Part shown: piece by piece, positions 8,500 to 17,322 of the stretch
Position numbering within the stretch: position 1 is the first letter of the stretch
Layout: every line of letters begins with the position of its first letter
Assembly (NCBI RefSeq): GCF_047123815.1
Contig: NZ_CP138920.1
Span: 2,666,001 to 2,730,000, forward strand
Reading direction: 5' to 3'
DNA: 64,000 nt
Source of the DNA: Maricaulis sp017643475
Lineage (GTDB): Bacteria > Pseudomonadota > Alphaproteobacteria > Caulobacterales > Maricaulaceae
Program-made: the position numbers and the translations under genes
Notes under the pieces: model-generated
The model's database searches: none
What the model was told of the DNA's origin: nothing
The model's input: the letters and a program-made list of their open reading frames with translations, nothing else

Positions 8500-9357
8500 A
8501 TGGCTGAAGCAGTGACACTGGATGGAGCGGGCAAGGCGACCCAATCAGTTGGTTCCAAGGCCGAGTATGCCTATCTGGATCTGCTGCGCGACATCCTGGA
8601 AAACGGTGCCGAGCAAAATGACCGTACTGGCGTGGGCACGCGTGCCGTTTTCGGTCGCCAGTTGCGCTGTGACCTGTCGGAAGGCTTTCCACTGCTGACC
8701 ACCAAGAAGGTCCATTTCAAATCCATCGCCATTGAACTCCTCTGGTTCCTGCGTGGGGAAACCAATGTGAAATGGCTGCAGGAGCGCGGCGTCAGCATCT
8801 GGGATGAGTGGGCCGATGAAAACGGCGATCTGGGTCCTGTCTACGGCAAACAATGGCGCCGCTGGGAAGGCCCGGACGGCACCGAGATCGACCAGCTCTC
8901 CAACATCATCAAGCAGATTCGGGAAAACCCGTCCTCGCGCCGGCTGATCGTGTCCGGCTGGAATCCGGTCGATGTGCCGAACATGGCGCTGCCGCCCTGT
9001 CACACGCTCTACCAGTTCAATATCGCCAACGGGAAACTCTCCTGCCAGCTCTATCAGCGCTCGGCGGACATGTTCCTCGGCGTGCCGTTCAATATCGCGT
9101 CCTACGCCTTGTTGACGGCCATGGTGGCGCAGGTTTGCGGACTGGAGCCGGGTGAATACATCCACACCTTCGGTGATGCGCACATCTATTCCAATCACAT
9201 GGAACAGGTGAGCGAACAGCTTTCGCGTACGCCGCGAGCGCTGCCGCAGCTGAAACTCAATCCGGATGCAAAAGACCTCTTCTCCTTCGAGTACGAGGAC
9301 ATCGCGCTGGAGGGCTATGATCCGTATCCGCGCATTTCCGCCCCGGTCGCGGTCTGA
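8500..9357 (+). CDS. thyA: Thymidylate synthase
   Basis: The 285-residue protein matches ThyA throughout: DRTGVGTRAVFGRQLRCDLS, then FLRGETNVKWLQ, WDEWADENGDLGPVYGKQWR, and the active-site motif LPPCHTLYQF with Cys at about 167. QRSADMFLGVPFNIASYALL and HIYSNHMEQ complete the folate and dUMP sites. It methylates dUMP to dTMP using methylene-tetrahydrofolate. The ATG at 8500 has GAGG upstream; the frame is open back to 8353 but that part shows no ThyA similarity. It forms a tight operon with an unknown gene and folA, which recycles the dihydrofolate made by ThyA. Confidence 0.95.
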   Translation: MAEAVTLDGAGKATQSVGSKAEYAYLDLLRDILENGAEQNDRTGVGTRAVFGRQLRCDLSEGFPLLTTKKVHFKSIAIELLWFLRGETNVKWLQERGVSIWDEWADENGDLGPVYGKQWRRWEGPDGTEIDQLSNIIKQIRENPSSRRLIVSGWNPVDVPNMALPPCHTLYQFNIANGKLSCQLYQRSADMFLGVPFNIASYALLTAMVAQVCGLEPGEYIHTFGDAHIYSNHMEQVSEQLSRTPRALPQLKLNPDAKDLFSFEYEDIALEGYDPYPRISAPVAV

Positions 9358-9360
9358 ACC

Positions 9361-9630
9361 ATGCCGACCAGCGCGCCGACGGTGATCGCGAAGTCCGGTG
9401 TTTCCGCGACGATCCAGTCGGGCGGGCTTGGTCTTTTCCAGCTTGTCTTCCGTCGCGCGACCGTGAAGGCGGAATTGTCCTGCCGAGGTCACAAGCCGGT
9501 CGATGAGGCGCGCTCCAATCTCATCGCGCTGATCGGACAACAGCGTTATGACGGTCTGCAAACGGAGATCGCCATCGAACAGGCCATCTCGGCCGCCGCT
9601 CTTGGATATGCTTCCAGCCAGGACGAGTAG
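9361..9630 (+). CDS. Small protein between thyA and folA
   Basis: The 89-residue frame starts three bases after the thyA stop and ends two bases before the folA ATG, exactly filling the gap between two real genes. This spacing supports translation as part of the operon. The sequence (SGGLGLFQLVFRRATVKAEL, KPVDEARSNLIALIGQQRYD) has no motif I recognise and no signal peptide or membrane segment. The second half is probably helical. A role linked to folate or nucleotide metabolism is only suggested by position. Confidence 0.6.
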   Translation: MPTSAPTVIAKSGVSATIQSGGLGLFQLVFRRATVKAELSCRGHKPVDEARSNLIALIGQQRYDGLQTEIAIEQAISAAALGYASSQDE

Positions 9631-9632
9631 AC

Positions 9633-10154
9633 ATGAACACCATCATTCCCAGGATCAGCCTGATCGCGGCGCGCGGGCGCAATAATATCATCGGATCGGA
9701 CGGGGATCTGCCTTGGCGCCTGAGTTCCGATCTCAGGCTTTTCAAAGCCGTGACCAAGGGCAAGCCCGTCATCATGGGGCGCAAGACCTGGGAAAGCCTG
9801 CCGCGCAAGCCCTTGCCCGGGCGGCTCAATATCGTGGTGACGCGACAGGCGGGATACACGGCCGAGGGCGCTCAGGTCGTGGGGGATATGGGCGATGCAT
9901 TCGATGCGGCGTTCATTCAGGCCAATACTGACCGGGTCGATGAAGTCTTCGTGATCGGAGGCGCCCAGATCTATGCCGCCGCCATGACCGTGGCAGACCG
10001 TCTCTACCTGACAGAAGTCGATGCCGCGCCCGCTGGTGATGCGGCATTTCCTGAGTTTGCAGAAAAAGACTGGTCCGAGCTCGGCCGGGAGGTTTATCCT
10101 GCCAGCGAGGCGGATGATCACGCCTTTGTCTTCCGCGCGCTTGAACGCGCCTGA
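9633..10154 (+). CDS. folA: Dihydrofolate reductase
   Basis: The 173-residue protein carries the DHFR hallmarks: ISLIAARGRNNIIGSDGDLP then WRLSSDLRLFKAVTKGKPVI and MGRKTWESLP near the N-terminus, the NADPH segment RLNIVVTRQ, and FVIGGAQIYAAAM followed by DRLYLTEVDA. It reduces dihydrofolate to tetrahydrofolate. It is the third gene of thyA-orf-folA, directly serving the ThyA reaction. Length and motif order match chromosomal type I DHFRs. Confidence 0.94.
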   Translation: MNTIIPRISLIAARGRNNIIGSDGDLPWRLSSDLRLFKAVTKGKPVIMGRKTWESLPRKPLPGRLNIVVTRQAGYTAEGAQVVGDMGDAFDAAFIQANTDRVDEVFVIGGAQIYAAAMTVADRLYLTEVDAAPAGDAAFPEFAEKDWSELGREVYPASEADDHAFVFRALERA

Positions 10155-10271
10155 ACAAGTTTCCAACGTGGGGGGATTCTCCCTCCGCGCGTCCCGCAGT
10201 ATCAGACTTGAACCTGAGCGCGCATGCGTTCATTTACATCCTGATACACGACAGAAGGATTGAACCACTCC

Positions 10272-11405
10272 ATGCCATGGAATGACAATCAAGGCGGCGG
10301 CCAGGGTCCTTGGGGATCCGGCGGCGGCAATAACAACGGACAGAACCCTTGGGGCCAGCGCCCCAACGGGGGTGGCGGCGGTGGCGGTGACCAACCGCCG
10401 GATCTCGACGAGGTCGTCCGCCAGATGCAAAACAGCCTCGGCCGCATGTTTGGCGGCAAGGGCGGTGGTGCCGGCGGCGATGGCAAGAAGGGCGGGGGCT
10501 TTTTCAGCTTCAGCCTGATCCTGCTGGTGCTGATCGGTGTCTGGTTCGCGTCCAGCGGCTGGTACCAGGTTGGACCGAACGAGAACGGTGTGGTTCTGCG
10601 TTTCGGTGAATACAGCCGGACCACCCAGCCGGGTCTGCACTTCAAGCTGCCGTCTCCGCTCGAGACCGTGATGCTGCCGGAAGTGACGACCACCCAGTCG
10701 CTGACCATCGGCACCGGCCAGGAAGGTCAGATGCTGACGCGCGACGAAAACATCGTCGATATTGACTTTGCCGTTCAGTGGCGTGTGGATCTGTCCTATC
10801 CGGACGGGGTCCGCGACTTCCTTTTCAATGTCCGTAACCCGGAGAGCACTGTTCGAGCGGTTTCCGAAAGCGCGATGCGTGAAGTCATCGGCACCTCGGA
10901 ATTGGAATTCATCATCACGGAAGGTCGTGGTGAGGTGTCCCAGCGAACGCGCGAACTGGTTCAGGCGACCCTGAACGAGTACGAGGCGGGTATCCAGGTC
11001 CTGCAGATCAACCTGCAGACCGCCCAGCCGCCGGAAAGTGTTATCGCAGCCTTCCGTGACGTCGATGTCGCGGAGCAGGATGCCGAGCGTGCGCGTCTGG
11101 AAGCGACCGCCCATGCGAACCGGGTCATTCCGGCAGCGCGTGGTGTTGCCGCCCAGCTGACCCAGTCTGCCCAGGCCTATCGCGACTCCGTGATTGCCCA
11201 GGCGCAGGGTGATGCCGATCGTTTTGTGTCGATCTATGACCAGTATGCACTGGCACCGGAAGTGACCCGTCGCCGCATGTATCTGGAGACGATGGAACTC
11301 GTCCTGGGTCGTTCCGACCTGCTCGTTCTGGACGGTGAGGCCGGCGCATTGCCGTACCTGCCGCTCAACGAGCTTGGCAATAACCGTCGTTCGGGAGGCA
11401 ATTAA
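10272..11405 (+). CDS. hflK: HflK subunit of the HflKC membrane complex
   Basis: The 377-residue protein opens MPWNDNQGGGQGPWGSGGG with a glycine- and asparagine-rich cytoplasmic tail. One transmembrane helix follows (FFSFSLILLVLIGVWFASSG), then an SPFH/band-7 domain (YQVGPNENGVVLRFGEYSRT onward). HflK with HflC assembles around the AAA protease FtsH and restricts its access to membrane proteins. The ATG at 10272 was chosen because homologues start MPW; a TTG at 10260 is in frame but crowds the AGAAGGA site. The stop overlaps the hflC ATG. Confidence 0.93.
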   Translation: MPWNDNQGGGQGPWGSGGGNNNGQNPWGQRPNGGGGGGGDQPPDLDEVVRQMQNSLGRMFGGKGGGAGGDGKKGGGFFSFSLILLVLIGVWFASSGWYQVGPNENGVVLRFGEYSRTTQPGLHFKLPSPLETVMLPEVTTTQSLTIGTGQEGQMLTRDENIVDIDFAVQWRVDLSYPDGVRDFLFNVRNPESTVRAVSESAMREVIGTSELEFIITEGRGEVSQRTRELVQATLNEYEAGIQVLQINLQTAQPPESVIAAFRDVDVAEQDAERARLEATAHANRVIPAARGVAAQLTQSAQAYRDSVIAQAQGDADRFVSIYDQYALAPEVTRRRMYLETMELVLGRSDLLVLDGEAGALPYLPLNELGNNRRSGGN

Positions 11406-12280
11406 TGTTTAGAACTCTTGGACTTGTAATTCTGGGTGTCACCGTATTCATCGGCCTCCAGAGTATCTACACGGTCAATGAGCGGGAGCAGGCCCTGATC
11501 CTGCGCCTTGGTGAGCCAGTCGAGAGCGTCAATGAAAACGGCGATGAAGCGGGGCTCCACTTCAAAGTGCCGTTCATCATGGACGTGCTGAAGTTTGACC
11601 GCCGCAATGTCGAGTTCGACATGCAGCCGGAGGAAATCCAGGCTTCCGACCAGGTGCGCCTTGTTGTGGATGCCTTTCTGCGTTACCGCATAGTTGACCC
11701 GCTGCGCTTCTACCAGACGGTTCGTGATGAGCGCGGTGCCCAGCTGCGCCTGCGTTCGATCATGGATGACAGCCTGCGAGGCGTTATTGCTTCCATCCCG
11801 TCCCAGGACGTGATTTCCGGTCAGCGTGCGACGCTGATGGAACGGGTCCAGACACAGGTTGAGGCCCAGGTCGCCACACAGGATCTCGGCATCGAAGTCA
11901 TCGATGTCCGCATCCTGCGCGCTGACCTTCCACAACAGATTGCTGAACGTGTCTTCCAGCGCATGCGCTCGGAGCGTGAACAGGAAGCCGCCCGCATTCG
12001 CGCTGAAGGTGAGCAGGACGCGACTGAGATCCGTGCTGACGCGGATCGCCAGGCGACGATCATCCAGGCCGAGGCGCGCGCGGAAAGCGAACGCATCCGC
12101 GGTGAGGGTGATGCCCAGCGGAACGCGATCTACGCAACGGCCTATGGTCGCGACGTGGAATTCTTTGAATTCTACCGCTCCATGCAAGCGTATGAACTGG
12201 CCATCCAGAACGGAACACCTATCGTCATTCCGCCAGACAGCGAGTTCTTCGAATACTTCGGCAGCCAGACCGGACAATAG
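11405..12280 (+). CDS. hflC: HflC subunit of the HflKC membrane complex
   Basis: The 291-residue protein has an N-terminal transmembrane anchor (LGLVILGVTVFIGLQSIYTV), then the SPFH domain (NEREQALILRLGEPVESVNE) and the HflC signature with a long charged helix (RMRSEREQEAARIRAEGEQD). It ends with the FEFYRSMQAYE segment typical of HflC. It is translationally coupled to hflK (TAATG) and partners it in the complex around FtsH. A strong terminator follows. Confidence 0.93.
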   Translation: MFRTLGLVILGVTVFIGLQSIYTVNEREQALILRLGEPVESVNENGDEAGLHFKVPFIMDVLKFDRRNVEFDMQPEEIQASDQVRLVVDAFLRYRIVDPLRFYQTVRDERGAQLRLRSIMDDSLRGVIASIPSQDVISGQRATLMERVQTQVEAQVATQDLGIEVIDVRILRADLPQQIAERVFQRMRSEREQEAARIRAEGEQDATEIRADADRQATIIQAEARAESERIRGEGDAQRNAIYATAYGRDVEFFEFYRSMQAYELAIQNGTPIVIPPDSEFFEYFGSQTGQ

Positions 12281-12303
12281 TCCAGCGGCTCTGAAAACAG
12301 ATC

Positions 12304-12336
12304 ACAGCCCCGCCATCGGCGGGGCTGTTTTCGTTT
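12304..12336 (+). terminator. Rho-independent terminator after hflKC
   Basis: AGCCCCGCC and GGCGGGGCT form a perfect 9-bp stem (12306-12314 with 12318-12326) around a 3-base loop, followed by GTTTTCGTTT. It ends the hflKC transcript and separates it from the protease gene. Confidence 0.85.
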
Positions 12337-12445
12337 CGAAATCCACACGAATTCATGACGATGCCGTTAGGCCGGTTGCGGGCCTGCCGTGCTTGGGGGT
12401 ATTCAGGGGTTAACGTGTAATCACCTGAGATGTGAGCAGAACTGT

Positions 12446-13837
12446 ATGTTTCGTTTTCTGGCCCCAGTCCTGACCGTCGTATTGATGCTGACCACGCCCG
12501 GTGCCGTCACCGCTCACCCTGCACCGGACGGGTTCGCCGACCTTGCCGAGCGCCTGTCTCCGGCCGTGGTCAATATCGCCGCCGCGCAGCGTCTGGACAG
12601 TGATGATCGCCTGCCGGATTTCCCGGAAGGGTCTCCGCTCGAGCGTTTCAACGATATTTTTGGCGATGGTCCGCGCATCGCCAACTCGCTGGGCTCAGGC
12701 TTCATCATCGACCCCGAAGGCATCGTCGTCACCAATAACCATGTGATTGATGGTGCAGACGAGGTCGAGGTTTCCCTGCCGGACGGACGGGTTTTCCCGG
12801 CCCAGGTCATCGGCACCGATCCGGTCACGGACCTGGCTGTGCTGCGCATGGAAACCGACGAGGCCATGCCGTTTGTCGCCTTTGGTGACAGTGATGGGGC
12901 CCGGGTGGGTGACTGGGTCATCGCGATCGGTAATCCGTTTGGTCTGGGCGGTACGTTGACGGCTGGTGTCGTCTCGGCGCGGGGTCGTGATGCCGGCGGT
13001 CGTTATGACGACTACATCCAGACGGATGTGGCAATCAATACGGGTAACTCCGGTGGTCCGCTGTTCAATATGAGCGGTGATGTGGTGGGCGTGAACACGA
13101 TGATCCTGTCGCCAACCGGTGCCAGTGTCGGCATCTCGCTGTCCATCCCGTCCAATATCGCCACGCGTGTTGTCGACCAGCTGGTCGAGTTCGGCGAGAC
13201 CCGCCGCGGATGGCTGGGTGTGCGGGTTCAGCCCGTCACCCCCGACCTGGCCGAGAGTTATGATCTGGACACACCCTATGGCGTGATCCTGGGCAATATC
13301 GAGGATGGCAGCCCGGCAGAAGAAGGCGGGCTGCGCCAGGGCGATCTGGTGCTGACCTTTGACGGTCGCCGTGTGCGCGATGACCGATTCTTCACCCGCC
13401 AGGTCGCGGAAACCGAGATCGGTGCCACGGTCGAACTGGAAATCGTGCGTCGCGATCGTCGCATGACCCGGACTATCACCATTGGTGAATTGGTCGAGGA
13501 GGGCGATGAGCTCGAGGAAACCTCAAATGTCGACGTCATCATTCCGCGCACGGGTGCCGAGAACGAGGTCTTTGGCATGACGCTGGGACCGCTCACGCCG
13601 CAGAACCGGCGTCGCTATCGTGTGCACCCCGATGCTGAGGGTGTGCTGGTCACCGAGGTTGATCCGACGTCCGATGCGGCTGGCAAGGTGCGCCCTGGTG
13701 ATGTCATCGAGCAGGTCGAATTCGTCACGGTTGAGACCATCGCCGATATCCGTGCCATCACGGACGAAGCGGATGGACCGTTGCGCTTCCAGCTCAATCG
13801 CAGCGGTCAGTATGTGATGCAGTCGATCCGCTCGTGA
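12446..13837 (+). CDS. Do-family periplasmic serine protease (DegP/MucD-like)
   Basis: The 463-residue protein has a signal peptide (MFRFLAPVLTVVLMLTTPGA) and a trypsin-like domain with His about 99 (NNHVIDGADE), Asp about 129 (DPVTDLAVL) and Ser about 202 (GNSGGPLFN), all three triad residues present. Two PDZ domains follow (VIEFGETRRGWLGVRVQPV-like start at about 250, and a C-terminal one with GVLVTEVDPTSDAAGKVRPG). Do proteases degrade or chaperone misfolded envelope proteins. The ATG at 12446 is chosen because it begins the signal peptide; the frame is open to 12389. Its stop overlaps the miaA GTG. Confidence 0.9.
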   Translation: MFRFLAPVLTVVLMLTTPGAVTAHPAPDGFADLAERLSPAVVNIAAAQRLDSDDRLPDFPEGSPLERFNDIFGDGPRIANSLGSGFIIDPEGIVVTNNHVIDGADEVEVSLPDGRVFPAQVIGTDPVTDLAVLRMETDEAMPFVAFGDSDGARVGDWVIAIGNPFGLGGTLTAGVVSARGRDAGGRYDDYIQTDVAINTGNSGGPLFNMSGDVVGVNTMILSPTGASVGISLSIPSNIATRVVDQLVEFGETRRGWLGVRVQPVTPDLAESYDLDTPYGVILGNIEDGSPAEEGGLRQGDLVLTFDGRRVRDDRFFTRQVAETEIGATVELEIVRRDRRMTRTITIGELVEEGDELEETSNVDVIIPRTGAENEVFGMTLGPLTPQNRRRYRVHPDAEGVLVTEVDPTSDAAGKVRPGDVIEQVEFVTVETIADIRAITDEADGPLRFQLNRSGQYVMQSIRS

Positions 13838-14748
13838 CACCGATCCTGCTGATTGCCGGGCCGACAGCGGCCGGGAAGACAGCGCTGGCAATCGAGGCAG
13901 CTCGACGGCTGGACGGCGAGATTATCAATGCCGACTCCATGCAGATCTATGAGGGGTTGCCAATTATCACGGCCTGCCCGGATGAGGACGAGCGCGCCGC
14001 TGCGCCGCATCACTTGTTTGGCACGGTTGATCCCGGTCTTCGCTGGTCGGTCGGCGAGTGGAGCCAGGCGGCCCTGGCCCGGTTTGACGACATTGTCTCG
14101 CGTGGAAAAACACCGATCCTGGTGGGCGGAACCGGTCTGTATTTCAATGCCTTGACGATTGGTCTGGCGCCCGTGCCTGAGATCTCGCCCGGGACCCGGG
14201 CGAAGGCCGCGCGTTTGCTGGAAGAGGGCGGTCTGGACGCCGTCCGCGCAGAGGCCGAACGCCAGGACCCGGTCTCCGCCGCGAAGGTCAAGCCGGCGGA
14301 CCGGCAACGCCTGTTACGCTTGGTGGAGGTGGGCTGGGAAACGGGCCGGGCTCTGTCGAGCTATCATGCCGAGACGACGCCGCTCCTGGGTGAGCGCGCC
14401 TGGCGCGGCATCGTCATCGAGCCGAACCGCCAGGCGCTTTATGATCGTATCGATCTTCGCTTTGACCTCATGCTGGACCAGGGTGCCTTGGAGGAAGTGG
14501 CTGCATTCAAAGACCGCGGACTTACGCCTGACCTGCCGGCCATGAAGGCGCTGGGTGTTCCGCAACTGATCGCGCATCTGGCGGGCGAGTTGGAGCTGAC
14601 CGCGGCGATCGAGATCGCCAAGCGAGAAAGCCGCCGTTACGCCAAGCGACAGATGACCTGGTTCCGTAATCAACAGGCCAGCTGGGACCGGGTGACAGCG
14701 TTGCATAAAGATGACGCGCGCAAACAACTCGCGGCCCTGCTGGGTTAG
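13834..14748 (+). CDS. miaA: tRNA dimethylallyltransferase
   Basis: The 304-residue enzyme begins with GTG overlapping the upstream stop (GTGA). It has a P-loop near the start (IAGPTAAGKTALAIEAARRL), the substrate motif INADSMQIYEGL and PILVGGTGLYFNALTIGL. The C-terminal KRESRRYAKRQMTWFRNQ is the tRNA-binding signature of MiaA. It transfers dimethylallyl from DMAPP to A37 of tRNAs reading UNN codons. Coupling to the DegP-like gene suggests one transcript. Confidence 0.95.
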   Translation: MTPILLIAGPTAAGKTALAIEAARRLDGEIINADSMQIYEGLPIITACPDEDERAAAPHHLFGTVDPGLRWSVGEWSQAALARFDDIVSRGKTPILVGGTGLYFNALTIGLAPVPEISPGTRAKAARLLEEGGLDAVRAEAERQDPVSAAKVKPADRQRLLRLVEVGWETGRALSSYHAETTPLLGERAWRGIVIEPNRQALYDRIDLRFDLMLDQGALEEVAAFKDRGLTPDLPAMKALGVPQLIAHLAGELELTAAIEIAKRESRRYAKRQMTWFRNQQASWDRVTALHKDDARKQLAALLG

Positions 14749-14820
14749 GCCCGCTGGACATGGGCACCAGAGACGGGTCCTATCAGCTCCCCGATTCCTC
14801 TCCCGAAAGCCCCCCTGGCA

Positions 14821-15813
14821 ATGACTGACGCGCTGTATAACGACGATATCGATCTGTCGCCCATTTTCGATCTGAAGCTTGCTCTCGTTGGCTATGGCAA
14901 TCACGGCCGTTCGCATGCGCTGTGCCTGCGCGATAGTGGCGCCAGGAATATCCGCATCGCCCTGCGACCAGGCTCGCCGTCCAGGGCAAAGGCCGAGGCG
15001 GACGGGTTCGAGGTTGTGACGCTGGCGGAGGCGGCTGGCTGGGCAGATGCCGTGGCCTTGCTCGCTGCGGACGAAGCGCATCGCCAGATCTGGGATACCG
15101 AGATCGCGCCCAACAGAAAACCGGGACAGGCGCTGATCGTCTGTCACGGCTTTTCGGTTCACTACGATCTGATCAAACCGCCCGCCGATTGCGATGTCAT
15201 CCTGGCGGCGGCGAAGGGGCCGGGTGGCGCAGTGCGTCAGGAGTTCGAAAAGGGCAAGGGCCTGATCGGTTTCTGGGCTGTGCACCAGGATGCCTCTGGC
15301 CGGGCCCGAGAGATCGCGCTGGCGTATCTGGCAGGTATCGGGTCGGGCAATGTCGGTATTTTCCCAACGACTTTCCGCGAAGAGACGGTCTCCGACCTGT
15401 TCGGCGAACAGGTGGTCCTGGTGGGCGGCATGGTGGCGCTGGCCAAGGCGAGTTTCGACCGCCTGGTGGCGGCCGGCGTGTCGGAGCGCATGGCCTATAT
15501 CGACTGTGTACATGAGATCAAATACCTGGCCGACCTCATCCAGTCGCGCGGTATTGCCGGCATGTACAAGGCGATTTCCGACACGGCCGAATTTGGTGCC
15601 CGGGAGATCGAGGACCGGATTGCGGGCCCGGAACTGCGCAAGGTCTTCGACGACGCAATGGTCGACATTGAAAGCGATCGGTTTGCGCGCAAATGGGTCG
15701 AGACCTATGAGGCGGGTGAGGCTATGGTCGCGGATCGTGATGCGGACGAGGCCTTGAAGATCGAGGAAGCGGGCCGGGATCTGCGTTCACGGCTCTACGG
15801 TGCCTCGAAATAG
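14821..15813 (+). CDS. Ketol-acid reductoisomerase-like protein (divergent IlvC)
   Basis: The 330-residue protein has the class I KARI layout: an N-terminal Rossmann domain (LALVGYGNHGRSHALCLRDS) and the all-helical IlvC domain. It keeps HGF, the Lys of KGPGG, DLFGEQ and SDTAEFGA, which correspond to the catalytic His, Lys, Asp/Glu and Ser. It differs from textbook IlvC at several places: GNHGRSHA for GSQGHAHA, AAKGPGG for APKGPGH, and DCVHE for ECLHE, where the first Glu is normally a substrate/metal residue. It could be the branched-chain amino-acid enzyme or a paralogue with another substrate. No ilvB or ilvN is adjacent. Confidence 0.8.
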   Translation: MTDALYNDDIDLSPIFDLKLALVGYGNHGRSHALCLRDSGARNIRIALRPGSPSRAKAEADGFEVVTLAEAAGWADAVALLAADEAHRQIWDTEIAPNRKPGQALIVCHGFSVHYDLIKPPADCDVILAAAKGPGGAVRQEFEKGKGLIGFWAVHQDASGRAREIALAYLAGIGSGNVGIFPTTFREETVSDLFGEQVVLVGGMVALAKASFDRLVAAGVSERMAYIDCVHEIKYLADLIQSRGIAGMYKAISDTAEFGAREIEDRIAGPELRKVFDDAMVDIESDRFARKWVETYEAGEAMVADRDADEALKIEEAGRDLRSRLYGASK

Positions 15814-15874
15814 CCAAGATGCACAATCAGTTGTAATAGACGAATTGTTCCAGAGTGGATTGCAGGGGCTGGCA

Positions 15875-16372
15875 ATGGCATTTAATCCGGTAAAACAAAG
15901 ACCTTATGGCGAACCCAAAGAGGTTGTCGCGCGCCTGTTCGAGGAAGTGGGCGGTATCCCCAAGGTCATGGAATTGCTGGACCTTTCCCGCACGCGTGTC
16001 TATGCGCTGGCGGACCCGGATTCGACCAACGAGATTTCCTATGCCCGCGTCTGCGCGCTGACCGAGGACGGCGCCACCGCCGCAGCCCAGCACCTGGCAG
16101 CCCTGGCCGGTGGCCTGTTTGTGCCGCTGGAAAAGGCCGAGGACGCCGACTGGCTGGCCCTGGCCGGTGAAGCCAGCCGCCGCAATGCCCGCAATATCGC
16201 CGCCCTGATGGAATCCCTGTCGGAAACCGCCCGGTCTCCGGGCGAGGTCGATCAGCAGGAAGCCCGCGATCTGCTCAAGATCCTGGACGAACAGCTCGGG
16301 GTTCTGGCCATGCAACGCGCCAAGCTCTCGCTGATCGCGTCCGGCGAGCTGGAAGACAACGCAAACGGCTGA
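15875..16372 (+). CDS. Small protein with putative helix-turn-helix, unknown function
   Basis: The 165-residue protein starts MAFNPVKQRPYGEPKEVVAR after AGGGG. Residues 20-50 (GGIPKVMELLDLSRTRVYAL) look like a helix-turn-helix of the kind in phage-type regulators. The rest is strongly helical and alanine-rich, ending in a coil-like stretch (QEARDLLKILDEQLGVLAMQ). A longer frame back to 15800 overlaps the ilvC-like gene and has no ribosome site, so it was not used. I do not recognise a named family. Confidence 0.7.
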   Translation: MAFNPVKQRPYGEPKEVVARLFEEVGGIPKVMELLDLSRTRVYALADPDSTNEISYARVCALTEDGATAAAQHLAALAGGLFVPLEKAEDADWLALAGEASRRNARNIAALMESLSETARSPGEVDQQEARDLLKILDEQLGVLAMQRAKLSLIASGELEDNANG

Positions 16373-16440
16373 TCAAGATTGCGGCTGGCTCGATCTCTGC
16401 TTAGGTAGTTGCGGGTGAACCAGTAAGGGCCAGCGCCTTC

Positions 16441-17154
16441 ATGAGCGGCATCATCAATTTCATCATGCGTATGGACGCCAAGGCGTTGCGGGCTGTGCTC
16501 GTGTCGCTGGCGCTGTTTGCAGCCCTGGGCGTGATGTTTGTAGCCGGCAAGATGCTGTTTGATGCGGACCAGAGCCCGGTTGCGAGCTGGTTTGCATGGC
16601 TTTCCGAGCAATGGTTTGCCCTGCCGCTGACGATCGCGATCTTCATCGCTTTGTCCTTTGTCGGTTTTCCACAATTTGTCCTGATGGGCGCGGCTGTCGT
16701 CGCCTTCGGAGCCATCGAGGGCTTCCTCTATGCCTGGCTGGGCACGCTGGCAGCCGCGAGCGTGCATTACTGGCTCGGGCTGAGGTTCGGATCGAGCCTG
16801 GTCCAACGATATGGCGGGGAGTGGGCCAACCGCATCTCCGACTTTATCGGCCGCAATGGCATGCTGGCCTCGATCATCGTGCGCTTTGTTCCGTCCGGCC
16901 CCTTCATTGTTGTCAATATGGGTTTTGGCGTGACGCGAACGCCTTACTGGGCGTTTATCCTGGGCCTGGCGATTGGTGCAGCCTGCAAGATCGTCATTGT
17001 CAGCCTGGGCTGGCAGATCATCCTGGATTTCTTCAATGGTCAGGACCCGATGGTCATTGCCCTGCTGGTCTCGGCCATGGTCGCATGGATTGGCCTGATG
17101 CTGGTGGCGCGCCGCTGGCTGCGCCGCAATCGTCCGGAAAAAACCGACGCCTGA
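16441..17154 (+). CDS. VTT-domain (DedA/TVP38-like) inner membrane protein
   Basis: The 237-residue protein has about five hydrophobic segments and the VTT motif region: FPQFVLMGAAVVAFGAIEGF, then GTLAAASVHYWLGLRFGSSL and RFVPSGPFIVVNMGFGVTRT. The F/Y-x-x-x-R and G-P-x-x-x-N-x-x-x-G pattern is typical of TVP38/DedA proteins, a family linked to lipid scrambling and membrane homeostasis. The start at 16441 has no strong ribosome site (AAGGGCC lies upstream). It is followed by a 168-base gap before mreB. Confidence 0.82.
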   Translation: MSGIINFIMRMDAKALRAVLVSLALFAALGVMFVAGKMLFDADQSPVASWFAWLSEQWFALPLTIAIFIALSFVGFPQFVLMGAAVVAFGAIEGFLYAWLGTLAAASVHYWLGLRFGSSLVQRYGGEWANRISDFIGRNGMLASIIVRFVPSGPFIVVNMGFGVTRTPYWAFILGLAIGAACKIVIVSLGWQIILDFFNGQDPMVIALLVSAMVAWIGLMLVARRWLRRNRPEKTDA

Positions 17155-17322
17155 GCCCGTCTCCGTCTGGATGCCTCGCGCGACCAGCTGCAGCTGTTTC
17201 CTGAAAAGACGGAAGAATTGTGGAATTAGACCTTCGCGCCCCTTGCAATATCTTTCGCATCATCGCACAAGAAAAATAGTTGCAACGCGACTTTGTCGCC
17301 ACACTTTCCGAAATCAGCGCCC

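Noticed and set aside
8545..9561. 338-codon minus-strand frame opposite thyA
   Set aside because: The plus strand clearly encodes thymidylate synthase over the same bases; the antisense product is Arg-rich and unpatterned.
10272..10440. GGC/GGT repeat-rich start of hflK as a possible repeat array
   Set aside because: It simply encodes the glycine/asparagine-rich cytoplasmic tail typical of HflK; no spaced identical repeats, so no CRISPR.
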